Position numbers and translations under genes: made by a program
NCBI GenBank assembly: GCA_958009055.1
Contig: OY253658.1
Location: 310,001-374,000, forward strand
Direction: 5' to 3'
From: Choricystis sp. odSpoLacu1
Taxonomy: Eukaryota; Chlorophyta; Trebouxiophyceae
Length of the DNA stretch: 64,000 nucleotides
Shown: positions 54,462 to 64,000 of the stretch, one piece after another
Layout of the letters: every line of letters begins with the position of its first letter
How positions within the stretch are numbered: the stretch's first letter is position 1
Notes under the pieces: model-generated
The model's database searches: none
Told to the model about the DNA's origin: nothing
Seen by the model: the letters and a program-made list of their open reading frames with translations, nothing else

Positions 54462-55385
54462 ATGCCGTCCCGCCACCCCCCCGACGCCGACGCACTCTCA
54501 CTCGCCCTGTTCAACGCGTGTGACGCTCGATCCATCGCCACCGTCGCGTTGACGGGATCCATCGGCGCGTCTGCTGCACGTGCCGCTTTTCGTGCGCTGG
54601 CAACCGACGCGGCGCGTGGGCGCGGCGGCGTCGTGGTGCCTGTATCTTCCCCAGGCTTCCCGCTCGCCTGGGTGCACCGCCCCGGCACCCGCCCCCCCGC
54701 CGGCGTGCGGGCCGACTTTGCAGGCGACACACACTCCACTGGCTGCGTCTGCGTCGGCGGCTGTGGAGACACGTGCCCGTGCGGCCGCGACGCGGGCGGA
54801 CGAGTGGCGCTGGACGCTGGCCGCGTCACCACCACGCCCCCTCCTGTCGGCCTCGTGGCCTGCAGTGCCGCCTGCGCGTGCCGCGGTATCAACTGTCCGC
54901 GCGCCCTGCCCTCGATCACCGCGCGCACACGGTTGGCGCGGCGCCCGCGCAATGGGTGGGTGCTGCTCTCAGACGCGCACACGCCGGCCGGCATCCCGGT
55001 CGCCGAGTTTGGGGGAGACCTGGTGTCGTTGCACGCAGCTCGTGCAGTGTTGGCCGTGGTCGATGCAGCACAAGAGCCAGTTTTCGTCATCATCACACGA
55101 GAAGTCGCGCCGACTCGCAGTCTCACCATCACACACGCTCGCGACGCCGGCCCCTGCGGCGGCCTGGCCCGCTTCGCGTCCCACGCGTGCGGTGGAGCCA
55201 CTACATCCCCCGTCGTCGTGCGGAGGGCGGGGAGTCCCTGGCCAGAGGTGTGCCTCGTGGCGGTTAAAACCCTGGCCCCTGGTGACGAAGTGACGTGGCG
55301 CTATGGCGGGGGTGGAGGAGGGCCGGCGTGTGCATGCGGGTCAGGAGACTGTGTGGGTCAGTTGCCGCGGGAGGTGGGCGTGTAG
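54462..55385 (+). CDS. SET-domain protein with pre-SET cysteines, degenerate
   Basis: Single exon, 307 residues. A pre-SET-like cluster reads CVCVGGCGDTCPCGRDAGG, and then CSAACACRGINCPRAL. The SET part has ARRPRNGWVLLSDAHTPAGI, VAEFGGDLV (GE core altered), LARFASHACGGATTSPVV in place of NHSCxPN, and DEVTWRYGG for the final ELTxDYG. Post-SET cysteines are CACGSGDCVGQL. The layout is that of SUV39/SUVH-type histone methyltransferases, but the Asn of NHSC is Ser and other motifs are weakened. Catalysis is therefore doubtful; it may be a divergent or inactive member. The short size means no YDG or chromo domain. Confidence 0.7.
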   Translation: MPSRHPPDADALSLALFNACDARSIATVALTGSIGASAARAAFRALATDAARGRGGVVVPVSSPGFPLAWVHRPGTRPPAGVRADFAGDTHSTGCVCVGGCGDTCPCGRDAGGRVALDAGRVTTTPPPVGLVACSAACACRGINCPRALPSITARTRLARRPRNGWVLLSDAHTPAGIPVAEFGGDLVSLHAARAVLAVVDAAQEPVFVIITREVAPTRSLTITHARDAGPCGGLARFASHACGGATTSPVVVRRAGSPWPEVCLVAVKTLAPGDEVTWRYGGGGGGPACACGSGDCVGQLPREVGV

Positions 55386-55617
55386 AGAACAGAGGGTTGG
55401 CTGAAGGCGAACCGAGAGTGAAAAAAAAAAAAAACGCTACAGGATGCACTTTTCCTTTCCCCTCTTCCAAGACCGCGGCCCAGGGTTTGCACACCCGGTC
55501 ACCCGGTCCACTCGCCTCACCGCCTTTGTGCGCGTGAGAGCTTAGGGGGGAGAGGGACTCACACGGGGGTGCACGAGAGCACGGCGCTCGCCATCCGCAC
55601 GTCCGCCAGGCCCGTCT

Positions 55618-55655
55618 GCCCCTAACTTGCACGCCGGCCCCTAACTTGCACGCCG
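55618..55655. repeat. Tandem duplication of a 19-bp unit just before the CCCH gene start
   Basis: GCCCCTAACTTGCACGCCG is present twice without a gap (55618-55636, 55637-55655), ending 6 bp before the ATG. It probably lies in the 5' UTR. It may be a duplicated regulatory element or a slippage product. Confidence 0.85.
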
Positions 55656-55661
55656 GCCCCG

Positions 55662-56744
55662 ATGGCTGCGTCACCACCCCCCATCGACGAGGCGCTGGCC
55701 CGCACACTAAACCTGGAGGACGGAGATGCCGCCCCCGGCTCTGCGCCGTCCTCGCCGCCTGCAAACGACGAAGACACCACCGCGCCGCTCCCCGCGCCGC
55801 CCCTGCCGGACGCGCTCGCCGACCGCCCCTCCACCGTGACGCCTGAAGCTGTGGCTGCAGCCGCCGCAGCGGCCGCGGCCGCGGTGGCGGCCGTGGCCGC
55901 GACCACCCCCGGGCCGCCGCCCGGGGACTGGGGCCCCAGCGATGCGCCGCCACTCTCCTCCACGCCCCCCCCCGCCACCGCGACGGCGGGCGCGCCCCCG
56001 CCCAAGACGCCCTGTGCTTTCTTCCTCAAAACCGCGACGTGTGCGTATGGAGACCGCTGCCGTTTCGCGCACCCGCTCGACCGCGTCCCTGTCGTCCGCT
56101 TCAACGCGCTCGGCCTCCCCCTCCGCCCGGGCGAACTCGACTGTGCGTACTATGTGAAGCACTTGCGGTGCGGCTTTGGCGCGTCCTGCAAGTTTCACCA
56201 TGCAGAGCCCGTGGTGGCGTGGGGGCTTGGTGTGCCCGCGGGTGCGCCCCCGGGCGCGCCCCCCGTCCCTGTGCCCTACCTGCTGCCCTTCTCCGCGGCG
56301 GGCAGTGGGGCGGGGCCGCCCGTGCCGCTGGCGGCGGGCGCGCCCCCGCCTGCCGGGGTGAGGCCGGTGCTCGCGCCGCCCGGGGCTTATGGGGCGCCAC
56401 CCCCCCACCTGGCTTACAGTGGCGGCCCTCCTGGCGGCATGCAGCCGCAGGGTGGCCCTCCGCCGCCACCGTGGGGGGGGCTGCCGCCTCAGCAGGGCAT
56501 GTACGGGGGCGGCCCGCCGCCGCCGCACCACCCGCACCACGCGCCCCACCACCACCACCACCACCACGCGCCGCCGCCACCCCCCATGCTGCACACGCTG
56601 GGCGGTGCCCCGCCCCCGCCCCGGGGGCCGCCGCCGCCGCCCGCGGCCAAGCCTGCCGCCGCCGCCGCCGCCGCCGCCCCGCCGCCCAAGCCGGCGGCGG
56701 AGGCGCCCGCACCGGCCGCTGAGCTGGTCAAGGACGCTGCCTGA
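55662..56744 (+). CDS. Tandem CCCH zinc-finger RNA-binding protein, plant ZFN-like
   Basis: Single exon, 360 residues. Two fingers of the C-x8-C-x5-C-x3-H type: CAFFLKTATCAYGDRCRFAH and CAYYVKHLRCGFGASCKFHH, separated by about 30 residues (LDRVPVVRFNALGLPLRPGE). This spacing and the LNALGLP-like linker recall plant ZFN/C3H nucleases and RNA-binding proteins. The N-terminal 120 residues are Ala/Pro-rich with an Ala run; the C-terminal half is Pro/Gly-rich with a His tract (HHPHHAPHHHHHHHAPP). Low-complexity tails suggest condensate behaviour, which is inference. It probably acts in mRNA processing or decay. Confidence 0.82.
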   Translation: MAASPPPIDEALARTLNLEDGDAAPGSAPSSPPANDEDTTAPLPAPPLPDALADRPSTVTPEAVAAAAAAAAAAVAAVAATTPGPPPGDWGPSDAPPLSSTPPPATATAGAPPPKTPCAFFLKTATCAYGDRCRFAHPLDRVPVVRFNALGLPLRPGELDCAYYVKHLRCGFGASCKFHHAEPVVAWGLGVPAGAPPGAPPVPVPYLLPFSAAGSGAGPPVPLAAGAPPPAGVRPVLAPPGAYGAPPPHLAYSGGPPGGMQPQGGPPPPPWGGLPPQQGMYGGGPPPPHHPHHAPHHHHHHHAPPPPPMLHTLGGAPPPPRGPPPPPAAKPAAAAAAAAPPPKPAAEAPAPAAELVKDAA

Positions 56745-57685
56745 ACACACAACCATCGGCGGCGGCGGCGGCGACACCACGACCACCGCGCGAAAAAAGA
56801 GGGGGGTGGAGGGAGCAACACGCTCGCTTGCTGCGCTCGCTCCTCCCCCCTCTTTTGTCTCCCTTCTTTTGTCTGGCTGGGATAACAATGCCCGTCTTCT
56901 CCACTGAACGCGCGGCTGGGAGCCCTCCATCCAAAAAAACCCCAAAACCCACTCCCCTTAGAAAGAAAATAGCGGGGCGTCGTGTGTGTGAGGGCGGCAC
57001 ATCACCCCCCCCCTCCCTTCCCCGCACGCCCCGCTTGTCGCGAAACAAGCGTCACCCCTCCCCCGTTTTGCTCACCCGCCTGTGTTGCGGCGCGACACCC
57101 TTTGTGGGAGAAACACCCAAAGCACAAGACAATCCCCTCCTGACCCGTTCGTTGTGCGTCTCCGCTCTTGCGCCCCCTTTTTTTCTGGAGCTTTTGACCC
57201 CCTCTGCCCTCCCTTTTCCCCTCCCTTTGTCGTCTACGTACTACCTCCTCCCCGTACCCCCCCCTGCTGGCGGGCCTTCGTCGTGTGCACGTTTGCGCAC
57301 GCCTCAGTGAAAGAGAGTTGCCCCCCCCGCCCCCGCCCCCGCCCTCATTTCTTTGTGTCGAAAAAAGGGGCCCCTGGCTTTTCCTGCCACCCCTTTGTGT
57401 TTTCGAGACTCGGCCTTGGGTTTCCACCCGCCCCCTTTTGACCCTTACCCACCCTTTTTGGCCGATCTATTATGCGGCCGGCACAGACTTTTTCCCACAC
57501 CAACGTGCAAGACCAAAAAAACAAAACACGCCGCCCGTCGCAGCGCGGGCGTGGCCTGGAAAAACGATGAACGGGGTGCAGGAGCGTTTTGTTGTTACAG
57601 TGGGCGAGACTGGGTCTCTCTATCAATCGCCTGCCAGCAGCAGGCGTGCGGGGCAAAGGCACACACGCGTGTTCTCTTCTATCTC
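56745..57685. other. Long convergent intergenic region with imperfect hairpin
   Basis: 941 bp between the CCCH and RING-CH stops. It begins with a CCCH 3' UTR containing an imperfect inverted repeat (56795-56816 with 56835-56856). A less GC-biased stretch follows with a short inverted repeat CGCTTGT/ACAAGCG near 57032-57052. Open frames of 100-140 residues occur on both strands but none resembles a known protein or has intron signals. Confidence 0.45.
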
Positions 57686-58742
57686 TCACCGCCGCGACAC
57701 GCCCACCACTCCACGCCCCACCGCCCGCGCCAGCCGCCCCAAGCCGCGCGCGTGGGCGGCGGCGTCGCCCCCGACACGCCCACCGAACGCTGCCAGAGCG
57801 CCCACGTATGCGCCCGCCGCGGCCGGGAGGGCTAACTCTAGCGCTGCCGCTGCGGACGCACACCGCGCCGCCGCCGCCAGGGCGGGCGCCAGGGCGGGGA
57901 ACGCCCACCCCGCCAGCGCGGCTTCGGGCAGAAAGTCGGCCGCCGCCGCCGCGCGGCGGGCGGAGGCGGCGCCGAGGCGGCCGCCCGCGCGCGCGCCCAC
58001 GGCCGCGCCGCGCGCGGCGGCCACCGCGCCGCGGGCGACCAGGCCGCCGCAGTAGGCGTTGAGCATGGCTTCAGCCGGGTCTGCGCGCGCGGCCACGACG
58101 GCGCGGCGCAGGGCGGCCAGCAGGCCGCCTGCTGCCGCGCGTGCGGCGCGGCCAAGGCCGCACCGCGGCGCGTCGGCGTCGCGCGGCGTGCACCTCCACT
58201 TGCCGCCGCACAGCTCGCACTTGCGTCTGGCGGAGCGCGGCTTGCCGGCGGCGGCGGACGCGGTGAGCCAGCGGGCCAGGCAGCTGGAGGGTGGGGCGGG
58301 CGGTGGTGAGAAAAAAACACGCCTTGTCGCGAGCGGAGCGTCCTCACTGTGTGGGCCACGCCTCCTCCCGTTGCTCCGCGCCGCCATCGACAGCCGGCAA
58401 TCGATGCGTGTTTGACGCGTGTGTGGCGGCACGGGGCAGCAGGCGGCGTGAGAGGCGCGGGCAGCGTGCACCCCGCATTGCATTTTTTTGCCCTCTTTTT
58501 GCGTCGGCGAGCGCCCGCCGCGACACACTCTCACCCTGACCTCTCCCCACCCTCTCTCTCACACACAACACTCACCGGCTGTGTATGTAGGCAAGGCCGC
58601 CCTTGCACCGGCAGGCGGAGAGCAGGGGCCCGGAGTCCCGGCTCGCGCCCTCGTAGCACACGCGGCAGGTTGGGGCCTCGCCCGCGCCGTCGTCGGGGGT
58701 GGGTGGTGTGGGGGCCACGCTGCGTCGCGGCGTGAGCGGCAT
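57686..58742 (-). CDS. RING-CH (MARCH-type) membrane E3 ubiquitin ligase
   Basis: Exon 1 (58742-58576) and exon 2 (58283-57686) join in phase across a donor CG|GTGAG. The RING-CH domain spans the intron: CRVCYEGASRDSGPLLSACR, CKGGLAYIHSRCLARWL and RRKCELCGGKW, giving C4HC3 spacing with His before the second Cys pair. The rest is Ala/Arg-rich with hydrophobic stretches (FLPEAALAGWAFPALAPALA, AAALELALPAAAGAYVGALA) that probably form membrane helices. MARCH-type ligases ubiquitinate membrane proteins. A longer in-frame upstream reading of exon 2 exists but lacks a start with sense. It is head-to-head with the next gene, 117 bp apart. Confidence 0.82.
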
Positions 58743-58859
58743 GGTGGCGTGGAGGTGCCGAGACACACACACAAAACGACGTCGGGGAGTGTGTGCGCCT
58801 TGCTTTTGCAATTCACAAAACAAACCTGCCTTTTTTTCGCTTCTGCCGCAGCGGCCGCC

Positions 58860-59335
58860 ATGGGAAAAGCCCGCGTCAAAGGTAGGCTACAAGCTCATGC
58901 TAGCAATGCGACCAGCAGGTGGACTAAAGGCCAAAGTGAGAGGCACCCCTCGGAGCAATTGCTCCGCCGACGGCTGGGACCGACTCAAACCCACCTTCCT
59001 CTCTCTTCCCCACAGCCCGCGCCCGCAAAGCGCGGAACGCCATGGACACGAGCGGCGACGGTGGCGCCACTGCCGCTCCCGCCCCCGCCGCCGGCGGCGA
59101 CACGATGGACACGGGCGAAGTTCGAGCCACGACCACCACCACCACCACCGCCGCCCGCCGCCCCGTCCTCAAGCGCGGCTCCCGCACCACCAAGCAGCGC
59201 AAACGAACTGCCGCCAAAGCTGCCCGCGCGGCCGCGGTGGCGGGGCGGCGGGTGGCGCGGGCGGTGAAGAAGGGGGAGGCGGCGGGGCGGAAAGTGGTGA
59301 TGAAAAAGATTTGGACCGAAGGGGACAAGGAGTGA
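58860..59335 (+). CDS. Small basic nuclear/nucleolar protein, possibly SLX9-like
   Basis: Starts MGKARVK. Two donors are possible: GTAGGC at 58882, or GTGAGA at 58936, the usual type in this window. The latter gives MGKARVKGRLQAHASNATSR then WTKGQ before exon 2 (59016-59335). Exon 2 reads RARKARNAMDTSGD, a Thr/Ala stretch, then LKRGSRTTKQRKRTAAKAAR and VVMKKIWTEGDKE. The MGKxR start and Lys/Arg-rich C-terminus resemble the SLX9/FAM207 ribosome biogenesis proteins, but the similarity is weak. Nuclear localisation is likely from composition. Confidence 0.55.
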
Positions 59336-59456
59336 TTGAGGAGGTTTGTGTGTGTGTTTGCGCGCGCGTGTGAATGCTGTGTTTTTTGTGTGTGTGTGTT
59401 TAAACAAAGAAAATCAAACAAAAATCAAAAGGAAAACAAAACCACATTTTTTTTCT

Positions 59457-62400
59457 TCACGTTGGCAACCCCCCTGCATAAGCAGCAGCACACCGCACCG
59501 ACGCCAGCAGGTCGTCCAGCCTCTCCCACCCGGTGCGGATGGACGCCTCCGTCTTGGCGGCGGCAGCCCGCAGGTCGGGCACAGCGGCGATGGTGGCGCC
59601 GTGGGTGGCGAGGACGGCCGCGCAAAACGCTTGCGTCACCTCCCAGTCTGCGCCCGAGGCCGCCCGGTCGCCGATGAAGGCCAGCAGGCGGCCGATGTCG
59701 GCCACGGCGTCAGTGTCGGTGGCGGCGTCGAGGACAGTGAGGGCGGAGAGCTCTGCATCGACCACATCCGGCGGGGACGACCGCAGCCACGTCGAGGCCG
59801 CGTCCCACCGCCGCAGGCCGGTGGGGGACGCCGACCCCGCGCGCAGGGCGGCCGCCAGGGCTCCCGGCCCGCCCGCGGTGCGGCGTGCGATGCGGGAGGC
59901 GTGGGCGTCATCGTCAGCAGCGGCAGCATCACCACCACCACCGCTCGCCGTGGCAAACACGGGGCGCCCCGCCAACCCCGCCACCGTGGGCAGGAAGAAG
60001 GGGGCCGCCGCCGGCTTGGTGGGCGGCGCTTGCGGCTTGTTGCGAGCCGCCAGGGCGGCGGCGTGGGGCAGGGCCGCCCACGCCGCGCGCGGCAGGAGGG
60101 AGGTGGTGGCGAGCCCCGGCGCGATCGGCGCGGGCGCGCCGTCGGCCAGGCGCCGCGCGTGCGGCGGCGGCAGGGCGGGCTCATTGTTGCCCCCGCCCGC
60201 GGCCACCACAGACCGGCGAGCGGCCGCGATGACGGCGACGGCGGCCGCCCGCCGGGCGCGGGAGGGGGTGAAGCCGTCGTCTGACGAGTCGCCGCCGAGG
60301 GTGGCGGGGTCGTGGCCTCCACCCTCCTCCTCTGACTCGGACGACGATGAACCGCCCCCCACTTGCGCACCACCCGGCACCGGGGGCAGGGTGGGCACGG
60401 AAGACGGCTGCAGGGCGCCGCCGTCGCCAAAGACGGCTTGGTTACTCCATAAGCACACGCCGCGCGCGCCCGCGTGGACAGTCGCAAGCAGATCACCAGT
60501 GGGAGACAGCGACACACTCGTCGGGGGCGCCCCCAGCAGCAAGCGTTGCAGGGTGACGCCGGCAGGAATGTCGGACACCGTGATCGACCCATCCAGCGAG
60601 GCAGCGAGCAGCCAGCGCCCGTCGCGCGAGAGGCACAGGTCGGCCACGCGGTCTGGCGAGGGCGCAAACCGGCGCACAATGGCCGGTTTGGCCGCATCCA
60701 CCACCAGCAGGGCGCGGGAGGGAGGGGCCAATGCCACACCTACCAGTGACGTGGCGGGCGCGGCCGCCAGGCGGGCGGCGGGCGCACCGAGGGGCACCGA
60801 GCCGCGCAGACTCCCGCGCCGAAAGTCCCACGCGCGCAGCACGCCGTCCACGCCCACCGTCACGGCGCGCGTGTTGCCGGCGGTGGAGGCGACGCCCACG
60901 ACGGACGCAGCGTGGGCGGGGAGGCCGCGGCCGCGGGGTGTGGTGGCGTTTTCTTCACCCTCGCCACTCTCCGGCCGCCTGTACTCACACCGCCACCCGC
61001 CACTCTGCACATTGTAGCGGTGGACTCGGCCATCCTCGTACCCCACCAACGCGAAGTTGCCACACAGCGACAGCGCGACGCTGGTGGCGGGGGCGGGCGG
61101 GGGGCGGGGGATCGCAGCCTCTGGCCCGACGCGGCGGCGGCGCTTGGCGCCCGGGGGGACGAGGGCCACCCCCGCCGCGGCGCGGGTGGCCACGCGCCAC
61201 GTGCGCACGATGGCGTCGCCCGCGTGGGCGGTGACGACGTTGGCCCAGTCGTCTTCGCGGGCCTGGATGAAGGGGAGGAGGAGGAGGGAAAGAGGTGTTG
61301 GTTTGAAAGGCGGGTGTGGGGGACGCCAAAACACCGTCGCACAACACACAAAAATGCCTCCCAAAGCATAGGCTTCAATCTGGCATCTGGAAAAACGTCC
61401 CCACCGGCGTGTGGTAAATTTGGGCGCCGCTCGGGGGAAAAGAGTGCAGTGCGTATGTGTGTGCGTGCGCGGCCGCACTCCACCCCCTCCCCACCCCAAA
61501 CCAACCAACTCACCGTGCCCGCGTCCAGCGCCACCACGCGCGGCAGCTTGACGTCAGCATCCGGCACGCCCAGCTTGCGCGCCCGGGCGGCCAGGCCGCC
61601 GCCGCCTTGAGAGAGTTCTGCTGATGCAGCGTCCCGAACCACCGACCACAGGCGCAGCGCTCTGTCGTGACCCGCCGTCAACAGGCGAGTTCCATCCACC
61701 CCATAGTGGCGCACGATGCAGGGGGGGGCGCCGTGGCCGGCGCGGCTGCGCAGCAGGCGCGCTGCGTCGCCGGCGGGCGCGCCCGCCGCGGTCGGCGCCA
61801 GGCGGCCTCCACCGCGGCCGGCGCCCGTGTCGAACAACCACTGTTTGAGCGCGTTGTCAGCGCCGGCGGACTGGAGACGGGGTTCGCCGACAAAGAAGTG
61901 GAGGCCGGCCACCGGGGCGGCGTGCGCGCGGGGGAGGGCGCCCGCCAGCGCCCGCTCCTCCAGGTTCCACACGCCGATGGAGCCGCGGGCGCCGCCGACG
62001 GCGAGGAGGGGGGGGGCGCCGGAGCCGGCGGTGGAGAAGGCGAGGGAGGTGACGGGGCCGCCAGAGGCGGCGGCGGACGCACCACCCCCGCCCCCCGCTG
62101 CGTCCGTGAACTCGGCCAGCAGGGCGTCAGCCCTGGCGTCAATCAACGTGACTGACCCATCATCCCACCCCGCCGCGACCACGTCCAGGGCGGGGGCGGC
62201 GGCCAGCGTGCGCACGGCGCCGCGCGGCCGGTCGCCCGCCGCCCCGAAAGTGTGCAGCAGCGCGCCCGCCCCCACGTTCCACAGGGCCAGGCCGCCATCA
62301 TCAAAGCCGACGACGAGTTTGTCGACGTAGGTGGGCGGGTGCAGGAGGGACGTGGGGCGGGCGCCCGGGCGGCGCAGGGCGAGGGTGAGGCAGGGAGGGA

Positions 62401-63005
62401 GCGTGGACGGGGCGCCGTCAGCGCCCAGGCCGTCGATGTCCCACGCCAGCAGGAAGCCGCCGCCTCCGTCGCGGCCGGGAGCCACCGCGTACAGGCGGTC
62501 GCCGAGCAGCAGCAGGCGGGACGGGCGGCCGGCGGCGCGGGGGGACGTCAGCGTCGCGACAATCCCCAGCCGGGAGCAGGCGACGACGGCGCGCCCGGCG
62601 GACGCAAAGGTGAGGTCGCGGCGCACGGCGAGTGAGGTGATGGTGTGGGGGAGCTGATGTGTGGGTGTGGTGAGGGGAGGTTGGAAAACAGCGACGGAGG
62701 AAACGGCGCTGCGCATGTGTGTTTGCGACGGCTCGCGCTTCTCCGCACCCCGCCGCACGCTCCCCCGCCTTTTCCTGCCGCCACCTGCCCAGCACAGCAC
62801 AAGCTCAACCCTCTCCCAACCCCTAGCTCACCAGCGGCCCCACCGCCTTGGTGGTCAACCCCCCGCACTCGACGACGACCCAGCCGCGCCCGACGCTGAC
62901 GACGGCAAAGGTTTCCGCGCCCAGGCGCTGCACGGACGGGGCGACGCCCGCCGTGACGACGCCCAGGGTGCGGTAGGGCACAAACAGGGGGGCGGGGTCG
63001 GCCAT
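59457..63005 (-). CDS. UTP21: UTP21/WDR36, SSU processome WD40 protein
   Basis: Three exons: 63005-62832, 62653-61514 and 61262-59457, all phase 0, about 1040 residues. It begins MADPAPLFVPYRTLGVVTAG, as in UTP21 (LFxPYRxLGxVT). WD repeats include VDKLVVGFDDGGLALWNVGA, DVVAAGWDDGSVTLIDARAD and RWLLAASLDGSITVSDIPAG. AREDDWANVVTAHAGDAIVR is the UTP21-specific Asp-Trp-Asn-rich block between propellers. The C-terminal Utp21 domain has LRSSPPDVVDAELSALTVLD. UTP21 is part of the U3 snoRNP UTP-B complex that processes 18S rRNA. It is head-to-head with the ALADIN-like gene. Confidence 0.93.
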
Positions 63006-63294
63006 GGGAGAGGGTGAAATGGGCGGAGCAGGGGGGGTGCGGCGGCCGAAGTGTCGGGCAGGGTGCGACAGCAAGGACGCGCCACGCTCTCACGCACACT
63101 AGGCGTGCAGCGAGTCTCTCCAACCCCACGACAAACTAGGCAGGACGGAGCGCGGGCGGCGGCTCGCCCACACGGTCGCGAGAGAGGGGACGAATTGAAA
63201 GTCGAGAGTGCGTTTTTCGACGAGCAACAATTCGTCTTCACTCACTTTTTCTTTTCTCTCTCTCGCCGCGCGCCCTCTCTCTCTTCGCCACACG

Positions 63295-64000
63295 ATGCGG
63301 CGCACCGTGTGCGAAGTGGGCTTGCGCCTGGGTGCGTGCGTGCGTGTGTGCCTGTGGCGGCGGCGGCGTGTGTGGTGTGGTCGCGTGATTGCGGTTTCGC
63401 CGATGGGCGCGCCAACACGATTTTTCTTTTTCCTCCTCCCTCAGTTGACGTCGACGACGGAGACCCGGACGCTGTGCTGGTGAGTTTATGGAAACACTGT
63501 GTGTGTGTGTGGAGGGCGAAAAAAACGGAAAGCACGGGACCGCCCCCCCAGCCTCCCTCGCTCCCTGCACCGACCTTCCCTCTCTCCTCCCTCCACTCCC
63601 TCAGCCCGGCCCCGCCGTCCCCGACCTCGTGTTCGACGCCGACGACGAAGCCGCCCACCTGGAAGCCAGCCTGACCACACTGCACGTGGGCGGGGCGACG
63701 GTGCGGACCGCGCTGCAGTCGCCGCCGCCCACGCTCGCCGCGCGCGCGCGCTCGCGGTCGTCGCGACGGCCGCGGCCGCGGCGGGCGTCGCCCTGCCCCC
63801 CGCCCTGACCGCAGCCACTCGCCCGCCACCGCCCACGCCGCCCCCACCCCCACCCCTGGCCTGGCACCCGTCCGCCGGCCGCCGCCTGGCCGCCGCCGAC
63901 GGCGTGGGGAGGGTGTTTGTGTTTGACGTGGCGCCCGCGTCGCCGCGCGGCGCGCGGCTGCCGCCGCCGCCCCCCCCCCGCCGCCGTGCTGACGCACGAG
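63295..64000 (+). CDS. AAAS: Probable ALADIN (AAAS) nucleoporin, 5' part, runs off the window
   Basis: Exons: 63295-63331 (MRRTVCEVGLRL), 63445-63479 (VDVDDGDPDAVL) and from 63605 (PGPAVPDLVFDADDEAAHLE). The TVCEV start recalls plant ALADIN (TVCEIN near the N-terminus). After a (CG)n tract near 63740-63760 the frame changes and reads LAWHPSAGRRLAAADGVGRV, then FVFDV, the first WD blade; ALADIN has ALAWHPxxxxxAVAxxDxxVxVY at this place. The rest is outside the window. The call rests on two short motifs and the WD fold, so another WD40 protein is possible. Confidence 0.45.

Noticed and set aside
57082..57441. 119-residue open frame in the convergent gap
   Set aside because: No recognisable domain, no supporting splice signals, and the opposite strand is equally open; it is more likely UTR or intergenic.

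Overview
The window is a dense stretch of nuclear DNA from a GC-rich photosynthetic eukaryote, most likely a unicellular green alga. Genes carry short spliceosomal introns (about 50-600 nt) with GTGAG/GTAAG donors and pyrimidine-rich CAG acceptors. The gene set is eukaryotic: cohesin, Paf1 complex, Mediator, COP9 signalosome, Elongator, spliceosome and SSU processome. Plant or green-algal markers are a very large RAP-domain helical-repeat protein of the OPR kind, a FAE1-type 3-ketoacyl-CoA synthase, a membrane-anchored rubredoxin like plastid RBD1, an apparently plastid-targeted PurH, and a FAB1 lipid kinase without a FYVE finger. The lineage call is inference from gene content. About 34 protein genes fit in 64 kb. 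At least twelve neighbouring pairs are head-to-head with only 117-354 bp between start codons.

Layout. 0-9 kb: SMC1 (3' half, cut by the window edge), DUF1990 protein, low-complexity coiled-coil protein, rhomboid protease, LEO1, NDUFS6. 9-24 kb: PAN3, MED18, OPR/RAP protein, CSN7, DUSP12, RBM22, a RING-H2 ligase, a long GA repeat, the 3' end of an unknown gene and a 200-N assembly gap. 23.7-38.9 kb: PurH/ATIC, serpin, a secreted acidic protein, FAB1 kinase, rubredoxin, J-protein, MFS transporter, ABHD17-like hydrolase. 39-48 kb: a lipid block, made of an animal-FASN-like type I megasynthase followed on the same strand by a KCS. 48-64 kb: alpha-tubulin, ELP2, a small membrane protein, a CCHC-WW protein, a SET protein, a CCCH protein, a RING-CH (MARCH-type) ligase, a small basic protein, UTP21, and the 5' end of a probable ALADIN nucleoporin.

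The most unusual content is the 39-48 kb block. The megasynthase follows the vertebrate FASN plan (KS-MAT-DH-pseudoMT-ER-KR-ACP) but stops after the ACP with no thioesterase. Its divergently transcribed neighbour is a serine alpha/beta-hydrolase, and its downstream neighbour is a second, unrelated condensing enzyme. As assembled, the megasynthase lacks the end of KS and the first part of MAT; the join lies at a short direct and inverted repeat, so this is either an assembly collapse or a real deletion.

Many otherwise well-conserved genes are broken by single frame shifts, usually at homopolymer C/G/A or (CG)n runs. They read coherently if one base is gained or lost there. I treat these as probable consensus errors, but they could mislead automatic annotation. 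Spans below cover the whole gene including introns; exon limits are in the evidence.
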